The notes under the pieces: model-generated
The model's input: only the letters and a program-made list of their open reading frames with translations
Databases searched by the model: none
What the model was told of the DNA's origin: nothing
Assembly (NCBI GenBank): GCA_002431355.1
Contig: DJEQ01000056.1
Coordinates: forward strand, 10,320 to 20,711
Reading direction: 5' to 3'
Origin: Oribacterium sp. UBA5894
GTDB taxonomy: Bacteria; Bacillota; Clostridia; Lachnospirales; Lachnospiraceae
Length of the DNA stretch: 10,392 nt
Shown here: one piece after another, positions 1 through 6,346 of the stretch
Numbering within the stretch: position 1 is the first letter of the stretch
Layout of the letters: each line of letters starts with the position of its first letter
Translations under genes and position numbers: made by a program

Positions 1-70
1 GATTTTTCCGATCTCGGAGTACTGTGTTTCGGGCAACCCTCTCCGGACCCCGCCACGGCTTCTTTTCAGC
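1..70. repeat. Diverged partial copy of the long palindromic element (right arm)
   Basis: The first bases match the right arm of the palindrome at 3950-4220, in the same orientation. GATTTTTCCG at 1-10 equals 4146-4155, and GAGTACTG at 17-24 equals 4162-4169. A GTTTC block and a weaker C-rich and CTTTTC-like tail follow. Identity is strong over the first ~30 bases and falls off afterwards, with at least one single-base indel. The left arm and apex would lie upstream of the window. It resembles the right arm more than the reverse complement of the left arm, so the two copies appear to be directly oriented. The downstream limit is approximate. Confidence 0.6.
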
Positions 71-76
71 CGATGC

Positions 77-105
77 TTTTATCCGGCTTTACAAAGGCGT
101 ATAAT
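77..105 (+). promoter_or_regulatory. Putative sigma-A promoter of the ABC exporter operon
   Basis: A perfect TATAAT -10 box lies at 100-105. The -35 region is poor: TTTTAT at 77-82 with a 17-base spacer is the best fit. Transcription would start near 112, leaving a leader of about 45 bases before the ATG at 157. This is the main reason for not using the in-frame ATG at 73, which lies upstream of the -10 box. Confidence 0.55.
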
Positions 106-121
106 GTGGGCATACATCAGA

Positions 122-136
122 TCGGCGTTTCGCCGA
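122..136 (+). other. Small GC hairpin in the ABC operon leader
   Basis: TCGGCG (122-127) and CGCCGA (131-136) form a 6-bp stem with a TTT loop, six bases before the ribosome binding site. No U-run follows, so it is not a terminator. It may stabilise the 5' end of the message, or it may be chance. Confidence 0.3.
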
Positions 137-156
137 AAACTGAAAGGGGAGTTCCT

Positions 157-2094
157 ATGAAACGTTTATTGTCTTACATCAAGGACTATCGCATCCGGGC
201 GGTGCTTGCACCGCTTTTTAAGTGCCTCGAGGCCTGCTTCGATCTCTTCGTGCCGCTCGTCATCTCGCGTATGATTGATGACGGTATAAGGCAGAATGAC
301 CTCGGCTATGTTTTCCGCATGGGCGGACTCTTGCTTCTGCTGGCAGCCATCGGCCTTCTCTGCTCCTTCACGGCGCAGTTTTTCGCGGCGAAGGTGGCGA
401 TTCATACCGGAAAGGGCCTCCGCAATGATCTTTTCCAGCACATCCAGAGCCTCGGCTATCGGGAAATCGATACCCTTGGGACGAGTACGCTGATCACCCG
501 CATGACCTCCGACATCAATGCCGTCGAGAGCGGCGTCAACATGGCGCTTCGTCTTTTCATGCGTTCCCCGTTCATCGTCTTCGGGGCCATGTTCATGGCC
601 TTCACGATCAGCGTGCGCGCGGGGCTCATTTTTCTCGTGACCATCGTGGTCCTCTTCGTGGTCGTGTTCGGCATCATTTTGACGACGGCGCCGATGTACC
701 GCGCGAACCAGGGACAGCTCGACCGGATCATGAAGTCGACCCGTGAAAATCTGCTCGGTGTGCGTGTTGTCCGTGCCTTCAATCGGCAGAACTCCGAAAT
801 CGAGGAGTTCCGAAAGGAAAATGAACAGCTGACGGCGATGCAGGTGGGCGTTGGACGGATCTCGGCGCTTTTAAACCCGGTGACCTATGTCATCATTAAC
901 CTCGCCGTGGTGTACCTCATTTATCGAGGAGGCGGCTTCGTCTATGACGGCACGCTGACGCAGGGCGGACTGGTCGCGCTGGTCAACTATATGTCGCAGA
1001 TTCTCGTTGAGCTCATCAAGCTTGCGAACCTCGTGATTCAGATCACGCGTGCGATGGCGAGCATGAACCGGATCGATGGCATCTTTCAGCTGCAGCCGGC
1101 CGTGGCAGAGCACGCGGTAAAGGCCAATGCATCCGCATCGCAGTATGTCACGTCGCAGGAGGCGACGACATCCGAAAGCGCATGCGCATCCACGGTCGGG
1201 ATGGAGCAGGCAACACTGGGGGCGCCGGAGGCTGTGAAACATGGACTCCTCCCGGAGGTTGAATTCCAGCACGTATCCTTCACCTATACGGAGGGCGCAG
1301 AGCCGGCACTTCGAGACATTGACTTCCGTGTCCTGCCGGGACAGACCATCGGTGTCATCGGTGGTACCGGCGCCGGAAAGACGACGCTCATTCAGATGAT
1401 TCCGCGCTTCTATGATGTTTCAGAGGGGCGCGTTCTTGTGGCTGGAAGGGATGTGAAGGACTATTCACTGAAGGCGCTTCGAGAGAAGATCGGTCTCGTA
1501 CCGCAGCGCTCCGTACTTTTCCGTGGCACGCTCCGCGACAACATGAAGTGGGGAAAGCAGGATGCGACGGATGCGGAAATTGTGGCGGCACTGAAAACCG
1601 CACAGGCCTATGATTTCGTGGAAGAGAAGGGCGAGGGCCTGGAGCTTCCGGTGGAGCAGGAGGGACGGAATTTCTCCGGTGGACAGAAGCAGCGACTGGC
1701 GATTGCCCGTGCACTGGTGCGCCGCCCGGAGATCCTGATTCTCGATGATTCCGCCTCGGCGCTTGATTTCGCAACGGATGCGGCACTTCGAAGGGCCATT
1801 CAGACGGATACCGAAAACATGACGGTCTTTCTGATTTCGCAGCGGGTTTCCACGGTACGGAATTCCGATCAGATCATCGTACTCGATGATGGACAGGTGG
1901 CCGGAATCGGCACGCATGACGAGCTTTACCAGCATTGCCCTGTGTACCATGAGATCTGTCTCTCGCAGCTGAGCGCAGCGGAGGCGGAGCGCGGAAGTGC
2001 CGCAGCGGCCCGTGAGCAGCGCGCGGATGCCGTAAAGGCAGAAGGCGCGAGAGATACCGAAAACGCACAGAGGAACGGAAAGGAGGTACAGTGA
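157..2094 (+). CDS. ABC exporter half-transporter with degenerate ATP site (subunit 1 of heterodimer)
   Basis: This 645-residue protein is a type IV ABC exporter subunit: a six-helix membrane domain (about residues 15-305) followed by an ATPase domain (about 366-600). Visible motifs are Walker A GGTGAGKT (402-409), Q-loop Gln450, signature FSGGQ (506-510) and Walker B ending LDD (Asp530-Asp531). The catalytic Glu is therefore replaced by Asp, and the H-loop reads SQRVST with Gln562 in place of His. In heterodimeric exporters such as TM287/288, BmrCD and LmrCD this marks the subunit with the non-hydrolysing Walker site. The start at 157 has an AGGGGAG site at 145-151; an upstream in-frame ATG at 73 precedes the promoter -10 box. 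Residues about 315-365 form an Ala/Ser/Thr-rich linker longer than usual, and the last ~39 residues are a charged, Ala-rich tail. The gene overlaps the next by one base. The substrate (drug, lipid or peptide) cannot be read from the sequence. Confidence 0.95.
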   Translation: MKRLLSYIKDYRIRAVLAPLFKCLEACFDLFVPLVISRMIDDGIRQNDLGYVFRMGGLLLLLAAIGLLCSFTAQFFAAKVAIHTGKGLRNDLFQHIQSLGYREIDTLGTSTLITRMTSDINAVESGVNMALRLFMRSPFIVFGAMFMAFTISVRAGLIFLVTIVVLFVVVFGIILTTAPMYRANQGQLDRIMKSTRENLLGVRVVRAFNRQNSEIEEFRKENEQLTAMQVGVGRISALLNPVTYVIINLAVVYLIYRGGGFVYDGTLTQGGLVALVNYMSQILVELIKLANLVIQITRAMASMNRIDGIFQLQPAVAEHAVKANASASQYVTSQEATTSESACASTVGMEQATLGAPEAVKHGLLPEVEFQHVSFTYTEGAEPALRDIDFRVLPGQTIGVIGGTGAGKTTLIQMIPRFYDVSEGRVLVAGRDVKDYSLKALREKIGLVPQRSVLFRGTLRDNMKWGKQDATDAEIVAALKTAQAYDFVEEKGEGLELPVEQEGRNFSGGQKQRLAIARALVRRPEILILDDSASALDFATDAALRRAIQTDTENMTVFLISQRVSTVRNSDQIIVLDDGQVAGIGTHDELYQHCPVYHEICLSQLSAAEAERGSAAAAREQRADAVKAEGARDTENAQRNGKEVQ

Positions 2095-3941
2095 TGGCGA
2101 AGGGAAAACCAAGAAAAATGACGGCAGAGGATGCACGTACCATCAAGCGTATCCTCCGGTATATTGAGCATTATCGTGGTCATGTGATTCTGAGCGTCGT
2201 GCTGGCGGCCGTCACGGTGGTCCTGACCCTGTACATCCCGATTCTGACGGGTCGGGCCGTGGACATGATTGTCGGTGTGGGTGATGTGAACTGGACGGAG
2301 CTTCTGTCCTGCCTGAAGCTCATGGGCGTACTGATCCTCCTCACGGCCCTTGCGCAGTGGCTCATGAACCACATCAATAATATCGTGACCTTCCGTGTGG
2401 TACAGGATATCCGTACGAAGGCCTTTAACCACCTCGAGGAGCTGCCGGTCGGCTACCTCGATGCGCATCCGGCGGGGGATCTTACAAGCCGTGTCATTAC
2501 GGACATCGACCAGTTCTCTCAGGGACTTCTGATGGGCTTCACGCAGCTCTTTACGGGGGTTCTCACGATCCTCGGCACCCTCGTGTTCATGTTCTCCATT
2601 GAACCGCTGATCACCGTTCTCGTGATTTTACTGACCCCGCTCAGCTTCGTGGTGGCGGGACAGATTGCGAAGCACACCTACAAGCTTTTCCGGCATCAGT
2701 CGGAGAGCCGCGGTGAGATCACAGCCTTCACAGAGGAGATGATTGGAAATCTGAAGGTCGTGAAGGCCTTCGGCCATGAGCAGGAGGCACAGAGGGAATT
2801 TGAAAAGATCAACGAAACACTGTCGGACTACAGCTTTAAGGCCACCTTTGTTTCCTCCCTTGTGAATCCGGCGACCCGCTGTGTGAACTCGATCGTCTAT
2901 GCAGCCGTCGGCGTGAGTGGCGCGGTGATGGCGATCCGTTCCTTTATTTCCGTGGGACAGCTCGTATCCTTCCTGAGCTATGCAAACCAGTATACGAAGC
3001 CGTTCAATGAAATCTCCGGTGTCGTTACGGAGCTCCAGAATGCCATCGCGTCCGCGAGCCGTGTGTTTGAAATTCTGGATGAACCGGCCATGGAGCCGGA
3101 TGCACCGGATGCGCTCGTACTGGGCGAAGCCGGAAATGCCTCGGCTGGAAGGGCCGGAGCAAAGGCCACAGAAAGCCGCGCGCAGCACACCGCCACACCA
3201 TGCGGCGTGCGTGGACAGGTTGACATTGAACACCTCTGGTTCTCGTACGATAAGACGAAGAAGCTTCTTACCGACATCAATGTGCATGTGAAGCCGGGGG
3301 AGACCGTCGCCATCGTCGGACCGACGGGCTGCGGAAAGTCGACCCTCATCAATCTTCTGATGCGCTTTTACGAGGCAGATCAGGGTGCGATTCTCGTGGA
3401 TGGACAGGATAACCGCCATGTGACGCGGGAGAGCCTCCGCGCAAACTTCGGCATGGTGCTCCAGGAGACCTGGCTGAAGTCCGCCTCGATCCGGGATAAT
3501 ATTGCCTACGGGAAGCCGGATGCGACCCTCGAGGAAATCCAGGAGGCCGCACGGCGCGCGCACTGCGACAGCTTTATCCGTCGCATGCCACAGGGCTATG
3601 ACACGATCCTCGGCGAGGACGGGGGCGCACTCAGCCAGGGCCAGAAGCAGCTTCTCTGCATTGCCCGGCTCATGCTTCGCCTGCCGCCGATGCTCATTCT
3701 CGATGAGGCGACCTCCTCGATCGATACCCGTACGGAGCTGCATATTCAGCATGCCTTTGACCGCATGATGGAGGGCCGTACCTCCTTCATCGTGGCGCAT
3801 CGCCTTTCAACGATTAAGAATGCGGACCTCATCCTCGTGATGAAGGATGGCAATATCATCGAGCAGGGAAAGCACGAGGAGCTCCTCGCACGACAGGGCT
3901 TCTACGCGAAGCTGTATAATTCACAGTTCGCGGCGAGCTAA
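2094..3941 (+). CDS. ABC exporter half-transporter with canonical ATPase residues (subunit 2 of heterodimer)
   Basis: This 615-residue protein is the partner subunit, with a membrane domain (about 25-325) and an ATPase domain (about 375-610). It has Walker A GPTGCGKS (409-416), Q-loop Gln457, Walker B LILDE with catalytic Glu538, and H-loop His569 (AHRLST). The signature is LSQGQ (513-517), with Gln for the first Gly. Paired with subunit 1, its good Walker motifs face the good FSGGQ signature, giving one consensus site. Its altered signature faces the Asp/Gln-substituted Walker site, giving one degenerate site. ATG at 2094 is preferred: AAGGAGG at 2080-2086 sits 7 bases upstream, and the ATG overlaps the preceding stop as TGATG, which implies translational coupling. 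A GTG at 2091 is also in frame but only 4 bases from that site. An Ala/Gly/Pro-rich linker (about 331-376) separates the domains. The product is probably a multidrug or metabolite exporter in the cytoplasmic membrane. Confidence 0.95.
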   Translation: MAKGKPRKMTAEDARTIKRILRYIEHYRGHVILSVVLAAVTVVLTLYIPILTGRAVDMIVGVGDVNWTELLSCLKLMGVLILLTALAQWLMNHINNIVTFRVVQDIRTKAFNHLEELPVGYLDAHPAGDLTSRVITDIDQFSQGLLMGFTQLFTGVLTILGTLVFMFSIEPLITVLVILLTPLSFVVAGQIAKHTYKLFRHQSESRGEITAFTEEMIGNLKVVKAFGHEQEAQREFEKINETLSDYSFKATFVSSLVNPATRCVNSIVYAAVGVSGAVMAIRSFISVGQLVSFLSYANQYTKPFNEISGVVTELQNAIASASRVFEILDEPAMEPDAPDALVLGEAGNASAGRAGAKATESRAQHTATPCGVRGQVDIEHLWFSYDKTKKLLTDINVHVKPGETVAIVGPTGCGKSTLINLLMRFYEADQGAILVDGQDNRHVTRESLRANFGMVLQETWLKSASIRDNIAYGKPDATLEEIQEAARRAHCDSFIRRMPQGYDTILGEDGGALSQGQKQLLCIARLMLRLPPMLILDEATSSIDTRTELHIQHAFDRMMEGRTSFIVAHRLSTIKNADLILVMKDGNIIEQGKHEELLARQGFYAKLYNSQFAAS

Positions 3942-3949
3942 GGGAGGAA

Positions 3950-4220
3950 GGCACCGGAAGAAAAGGCGTGCGGCCCGGGAGACGAGGCTGTCTGAAACCA
4001 CACGAAAAGGCCGTGCAAAAATCAAAATCGGACCTCTTAGAAGCACTTGGAGAATTTATCCTTAGCACCCTCTGACAACGTCGCGTTTTCATCAGGAAAA
4101 CGCGGCGATTGCAGAGGGCCTAGTGCTTCTTAAGGTCCGATTTTAGATTTTTCCGGCCTTCGAGTACTGGTTTCAGACAGCCCCGTCTCCCGGGAGCGCG
4201 CCGTGCTTTTCTTGGGTGCC
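3950..4220. mobile_element. Long imperfect palindrome, MITE-like or structured repeat element
   Basis: Nearly the whole gap between the ABC operon and the PAP2 gene is one inverted repeat. The ends are GGCACC (3950-3955) and GGTGCC (4215-4220). Strong paired blocks are 3974-4000 with 4168-4194 (26 of 27), 4024-4034 with 4134-4144 (11 of 11), 4039-4047 with 4122-4130 (9 of 9), 4068-4074 with 4112-4118 (7 of 7), and the apical stem 4082-4090 with 4096-4104 (9 of 9) around loop ATCAG. The main asymmetry is 20 unpaired left-arm bases (4048-4067) facing three on the right. No transposase or other ORF lies inside. A diverged second copy at the window start shows it is a repeat and not just a terminator. 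A non-autonomous mobile element or a REP/BIME-like intergenic repeat fits best; a structured RNA is possible. No clear target-site duplication is visible. The palindrome is certain, its class is inference. Confidence 0.65.
4024..4153. terminator. Possible bidirectional terminator formed by the inner part of the palindrome
   Basis: The inner stem closes with AAAATCGGACC (4024-4034) against GGTCCGATTTT (4134-4144). On the + strand it is followed by AGATTTTTCC, and on the - strand by the complement of the A-rich 4017-4023 tract. This gives a GC stem with flanking A and T tracts on both sides, and the 9-bp apical hairpin would fold first. It could end the ABC operon transcript, for which no other terminator is visible. 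The stem is far longer than a normal intrinsic terminator and the T tract is interrupted. Confidence 0.35.
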
Positions 4221-4236
4221 TGAAATATGATAGTAT
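4208..4236 (+). promoter_or_regulatory. Putative extended -10 promoter of the PAP2 gene
   Basis: TGA followed by TAGTAT (4228-4236) reads as an extended -10 box. The best -35 is the weak TTTCTT (4208-4213) with a 17-base spacer, inside the right end of the palindromic element. Transcription would start near 4243, leaving about 30 bases of leader with GAAGGAG at 4256-4262. Confidence 0.45.
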
Positions 4237-4273
4237 GGTCCGTGAATATGAAATTGAAGGAGTGTTATAGCAA

Positions 4274-4951
4274 ATGAATTCTCGTCATGATCATTTTATA
4301 CCGATCCGGGAGGCGCTGCGCGATCCGGCGGCCTATATTGCCACTCATAAATATGCCCTCTGGCTTCTCTACCTGCCGGCGTACCTCCTGTACTTCGGGA
4401 TGCTGCAGCTTCGGAACGTGCCTGCGGAGGCGGTGCACCTCATTGAAACGCCGCTTGACCGGATGATTCCGACGATTCCGGCCTTCTTTGTGCCGTATGC
4501 TCTCTGGTGGCTGCTGTTTCCGGGAGCTCTCGTGTTTTTCCTGTTTTACGGAACGAAGCGCGAGTTCCTGAAGCTCTGCTTCATCCTGTTCGGTGGCTAT
4601 ACCATCTGTATGGTGGTGTATACCGTCTTCCCAAACGGCCTTGATTTACGGGAGCCGCTGAGCGGAAATGACGTTTTTTCACAGTGTGTGCAGTGGCTTC
4701 GCTCCATTGACCCGCCGCGCAATGTCTGCCCGAGCATGCATGTGTCGAGCACGATCGCCATTGACATCGTCGTGCGACAGTGCAGCGCGATCCGCCTGCG
4801 GACAAAAAATCTCGAAACACTCCTTGCGGTGCTGATCTGCATGGCCACGCTGTTTATCCGCCAGCATTCGATCATCGATGTGGTGCTCGGCTTCGGCATG
4901 AGCTGGATACTCTATTTTATATGGAAGAAACTGGAAGCGAAGCTTTCGTGA
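4274..4951 (+). CDS. PAP2-superfamily membrane phosphatase/phosphotransferase
   Basis: This 225-residue integral membrane protein has about five or six hydrophobic segments (roughly 28-47, 67-92, 100-118, 183-195 and 203-217). Two acid-phosphatase signatures are clear: CPSMH (152-156), matching the PSGH-type motif, and RQHSIID (196-202), where His198 and Asp202 have the family's H-x3-D spacing. The Lys/Arg motif expected upstream is less obvious; Arg126 in the LREP segment may serve. PSMH with a RxHSxxD motif is typical of the Aur1/inositol-phosphotransferase-like branch rather than classic undecaprenyl-PP phosphatases, so a lipid phosphate or phospho-headgroup substrate is likely. The active site would face outward. 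GAAGGAG at 4256-4262 is 11 bases before the ATG, somewhat long. The gene appears monocistronic, with its own promoter next to the palindromic element and another promoter just downstream. Confidence 0.88.
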   Translation: MNSRHDHFIPIREALRDPAAYIATHKYALWLLYLPAYLLYFGMLQLRNVPAEAVHLIETPLDRMIPTIPAFFVPYALWWLLFPGALVFFLFYGTKREFLKLCFILFGGYTICMVVYTVFPNGLDLREPLSGNDVFSQCVQWLRSIDPPRNVCPSMHVSSTIAIDIVVRQCSAIRLRTKNLETLLAVLICMATLFIRQHSIIDVVLGFGMSWILYFIWKKLEAKLS

Positions 4952-5043
4952 CCGGCTCAAACCGATCCCGTCTGGAACCCACCGGCCTCAGGCGGAATTT
5001 TGCATCGATGCAGCGATGACTTCGAAAATTATTTTCACATTAT

Positions 5044-5072
5044 TTGAAAAAATGAAAGAAAAATGATAGAAT
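5044..5072 (+). promoter_or_regulatory. Promoter of the cytidylate kinase-like gene
   Basis: TTGAAA (5044-5049), a 17-base spacer and TAGAAT (5067-5072) form a near-consensus sigma-A promoter. TGA directly before the -10 box adds an extended -10 element. Transcription should start near 5079, giving a ~50-base leader. The surrounding 5015-5080 stretch is AT-rich in contrast to the genes. Confidence 0.75.
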
Positions 5073-5128
5073 ACAGATAGATGAAGGGAAGAATTCACTT
5101 CATCAAACAGCATACAGGAGGGCACACG

Positions 5129-5752
5129 ATGAAGATTAATTACATTACAATTTCGAGAGAGTATGGTTCCGGTGGACGTGAGGTTGGCCGCAAGCTCGCG
5201 GATAAGCTTGGCATCCCACTGTATGATAAGGAAATCATTGAGCAGACCGCCTTTAAGACGGGCTTCGCAGAGGAATATGTAAAGAAGCAGGGCGAGTATG
5301 CCAGTGCCCGGAACTGGATTGAGTATTCCTTCTCGGCACGAAACAGCTATGGCATGAGCCCGGAGGATTATCTCTGGACGAAGCAGCGCGAGGTGATTCT
5401 CGACCTGGTAGCGAAGGGACCGTGTGTCATCGTTGGACGCTGCGCCGATTACATCCTTCGGGAGCGTACGGATGTGCTCAATGTCTTCATCCACGCCGAC
5501 ATCGAGAAGCGGAAGAAGAGAATCACCGAGGTTTATAAGGAGCCGGAGAACTCCGATAAGATGCTGAAGGATATGGATAAGAAGCGGAAATTTAATTACC
5601 GCTACTATACCGAGCAGGAGTGGGGAAAGTGCCAGAACTATGATCTGACGCTTGACAGTGGATCTCTCGGCATTGACCCTTGCGTGGACATCATCTACCA
5701 TATCTGCCGCGAGGATGAGCTTGTGAAGAGCCCGAAGTCGGAAGAGGACTAA
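5129..5752 (+). CDS. Cytidylate kinase-like family protein
   Basis: This 207-residue soluble protein matches the cytidylate kinase-like family (Pfam Cytidylate_kin2 type). It opens with ITISREYGSGGREVG (6-20), the family's altered P-loop: a Gly-rich turn without the GKS/GKT of true Cmk. KLGIPLYDKEII follows, then GPCVIVGRCADYIL (97-110), a hydrophobic strand with VFIHAD (119-124), a Lys/Arg-rich lid (127-132) and DKKRKFNYRYYT (150-161). The last ~15 residues are acidic and Ser/Lys-rich. The start at 5129 has AGGAGGG at 5116-5122 six bases upstream. An in-frame ATG at 5081 lies almost on the predicted transcription start and has no ribosome binding site. Genuine nucleotide monophosphate kinase activity is not established for this group, and the absence of a standard Walker lysine makes the substrate uncertain. 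It stands alone between a strong promoter and a strong terminator. Confidence 0.9.
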   Translation: MKINYITISREYGSGGREVGRKLADKLGIPLYDKEIIEQTAFKTGFAEEYVKKQGEYASARNWIEYSFSARNSYGMSPEDYLWTKQREVILDLVAKGPCVIVGRCADYILRERTDVLNVFIHADIEKRKKRITEVYKEPENSDKMLKDMDKKRKFNYRYYTEQEWGKCQNYDLTLDSGSLGIDPCVDIIYHICREDELVKSPKSEED

Positions 5753-5847
5753 GGAATCAGCATAGAGACGGACGCCGAACGGGCCGCTGCCGGAGAAGAT
5801 GACGGGAGCACGGGATCTCGGCCTGAAAACCTGAAATAGAATGAAGT

Positions 5848-5884
5848 GAGCTGCTGCATGACAGGATGTGGCAGCTCTTTTTTT
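5848..5884 (+). terminator. Intrinsic terminator after the cytidylate kinase-like gene
   Basis: GAGCTGCTGCAT (5848-5859) pairs with ATGTGGCAGCTC (5866-5877) as a 12-bp stem, including two G-T pairs, around the loop GACAGG. It is followed by seven T residues (5878-5884). It lies about 95 bases after the stop codon and isolates the next operon. The ~95 bases between stop and stem hold nothing else recognisable. Confidence 0.9.
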
Positions 5885-5914
5885 GGTGAGCAGCTCTTGT
5901 TTCTACTTGTGAAC

Positions 5915-5943
5915 TTGCATTTCTTTTTGTAGAATGTTATATA
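5915..5943 (+). promoter_or_regulatory. Promoter of the Hpt/hybrid kinase/surface protein operon
   Basis: TTGCAT (5915-5920), a 17-base spacer and TATATA (5938-5943) preceded by TG at 5935-5936 give an extended -10 promoter. The whole 5885-5985 stretch is AT-rich. Transcription should start near 5950, leaving a ~50-base leader that contains the repeats described next. Confidence 0.65.
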
Positions 5944-5946
5944 ACT

Positions 5947-5979
5947 AAAGTTAAAATTTTAAAGTACGTTCTTAACTTA
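5947..5979. promoter_or_regulatory. Leader inverted repeat, possible regulator binding site
   Basis: AAGTTAA (5948-5954) and TTAACTT (5972-5978) form a 7-bp inverted repeat spaced by 17 bases. Overlapping it is a perfect 12-base palindrome, TTAAAATTTTAA (5951-5962). Read on the - strand, the right half is TAAGTTAAG, which fits the 9-base half-site described for LytTR-type response regulators. The left half, AAAGTTAAA, fits at eight of nine positions. LytTR sites are usually direct repeats, so the inverted arrangement weakens this reading. The location over and just after the transcription start suits a repressor or autoregulator; chance in AT-rich DNA cannot be excluded. Confidence 0.35.
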
Positions 5980-5998
5980 TTAAATAGGAGGACTCGTT

Positions 5999-6346
5999 AT
6001 GACGATCGAACAGTGCTATGCCGACATGGGTGCGGATTACAATGATGTTTCACACCGTATCCCGAACGCGGCGCTGATTAAGAAATTTGCCCTGAAGTTT
6101 TTGGATGATCAGAGCATGGAGCAGCTGACCGCTGCACTGAAGGAGGGCGATGTGGAAACCGCCTTCCGCGCAGCGCATACCCTGAAGGGACTCTGCCTCA
6201 CCCTGGGATTCTCGAAGCTTGCGAAGCCGGCCATCGAGCTCACAGAGCTTTTACGTGGTCGTCGCATGGACGGCTATGAGTCACTGTACCAGGAGGTACG
6301 CACCAGCTACGATGAGACGGTCGCACTCTTAAAACAGGTCGACTGA
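5999..6346 (+). CDS. Stand-alone Hpt (histidine phosphotransfer) domain protein
   Basis: This 115-residue soluble, mostly helical protein is essentially one Hpt domain. The phosphoacceptor signature AAHTLKGLC places the active histidine at residue 60, followed by the usual GFSKLAKPAIELTELLR helix (residues 70-86). AGGAGG at 5986-5991 lies seven bases before the ATG. Hpt proteins carry phosphate from the receiver domain of a hybrid kinase to a separate response regulator. The next gene encodes just such a hybrid kinase, which lacks its own Hpt domain, so the two are likely partners. The gene is first in the operon, behind a strong terminator and its own promoter, which would favour a high ratio of Hpt to kinase. 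No response regulator gene with an output domain is visible in the window. Confidence 0.93.
   Translation: MTIEQCYADMGADYNDVSHRIPNAALIKKFALKFLDDQSMEQLTAALKEGDVETAFRAAHTLKGLCLTLGFSKLAKPAIELTELLRGRRMDGYESLYQEVRTSYDETVALLKQVD

Noticed and set aside
73..156. N-terminal extension of the first ABC protein from ATG 73
   Set aside because: The ATG at 73 is upstream of the TATAAT box at 100-105 and lacks a ribosome binding site; ATG 157 has AGGGGAG in the right place and gives a normal exporter N-terminus.
2628..3800. A 390-codon open frame on the minus strand inside the second ABC gene
   Set aside because: It is a shadow of a GC-rich coding region. The plus-strand frame has full ABC motifs; the minus frame has no ribosome binding site and a His/Arg-rich composition without any family pattern.
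3847..4065. Small plus-strand ORF crossing from the second ABC gene into the palindrome
   Set aside because: Its first half overlaps the ABC gene in another frame and its second half is just the repeat arm; no ribosome binding site.
4952..5012. Possible terminator or operator after the PAP2 gene (weak CCGGCCTCAGGCGG stem and the 12-base palindrome TGCATCGATGCA at 5001-5012)
   Set aside because: The stem is five pairs with a bulge and only four T residues follow; the palindrome is isolated and short enough to be chance.
5081..5128. Earlier ATG for the cytidylate kinase-like protein
   Set aside because: It falls almost on the predicted transcription start and has no ribosome binding site; ATG 5129 has AGGAGGG six bases upstream and begins the conserved family N-terminus.
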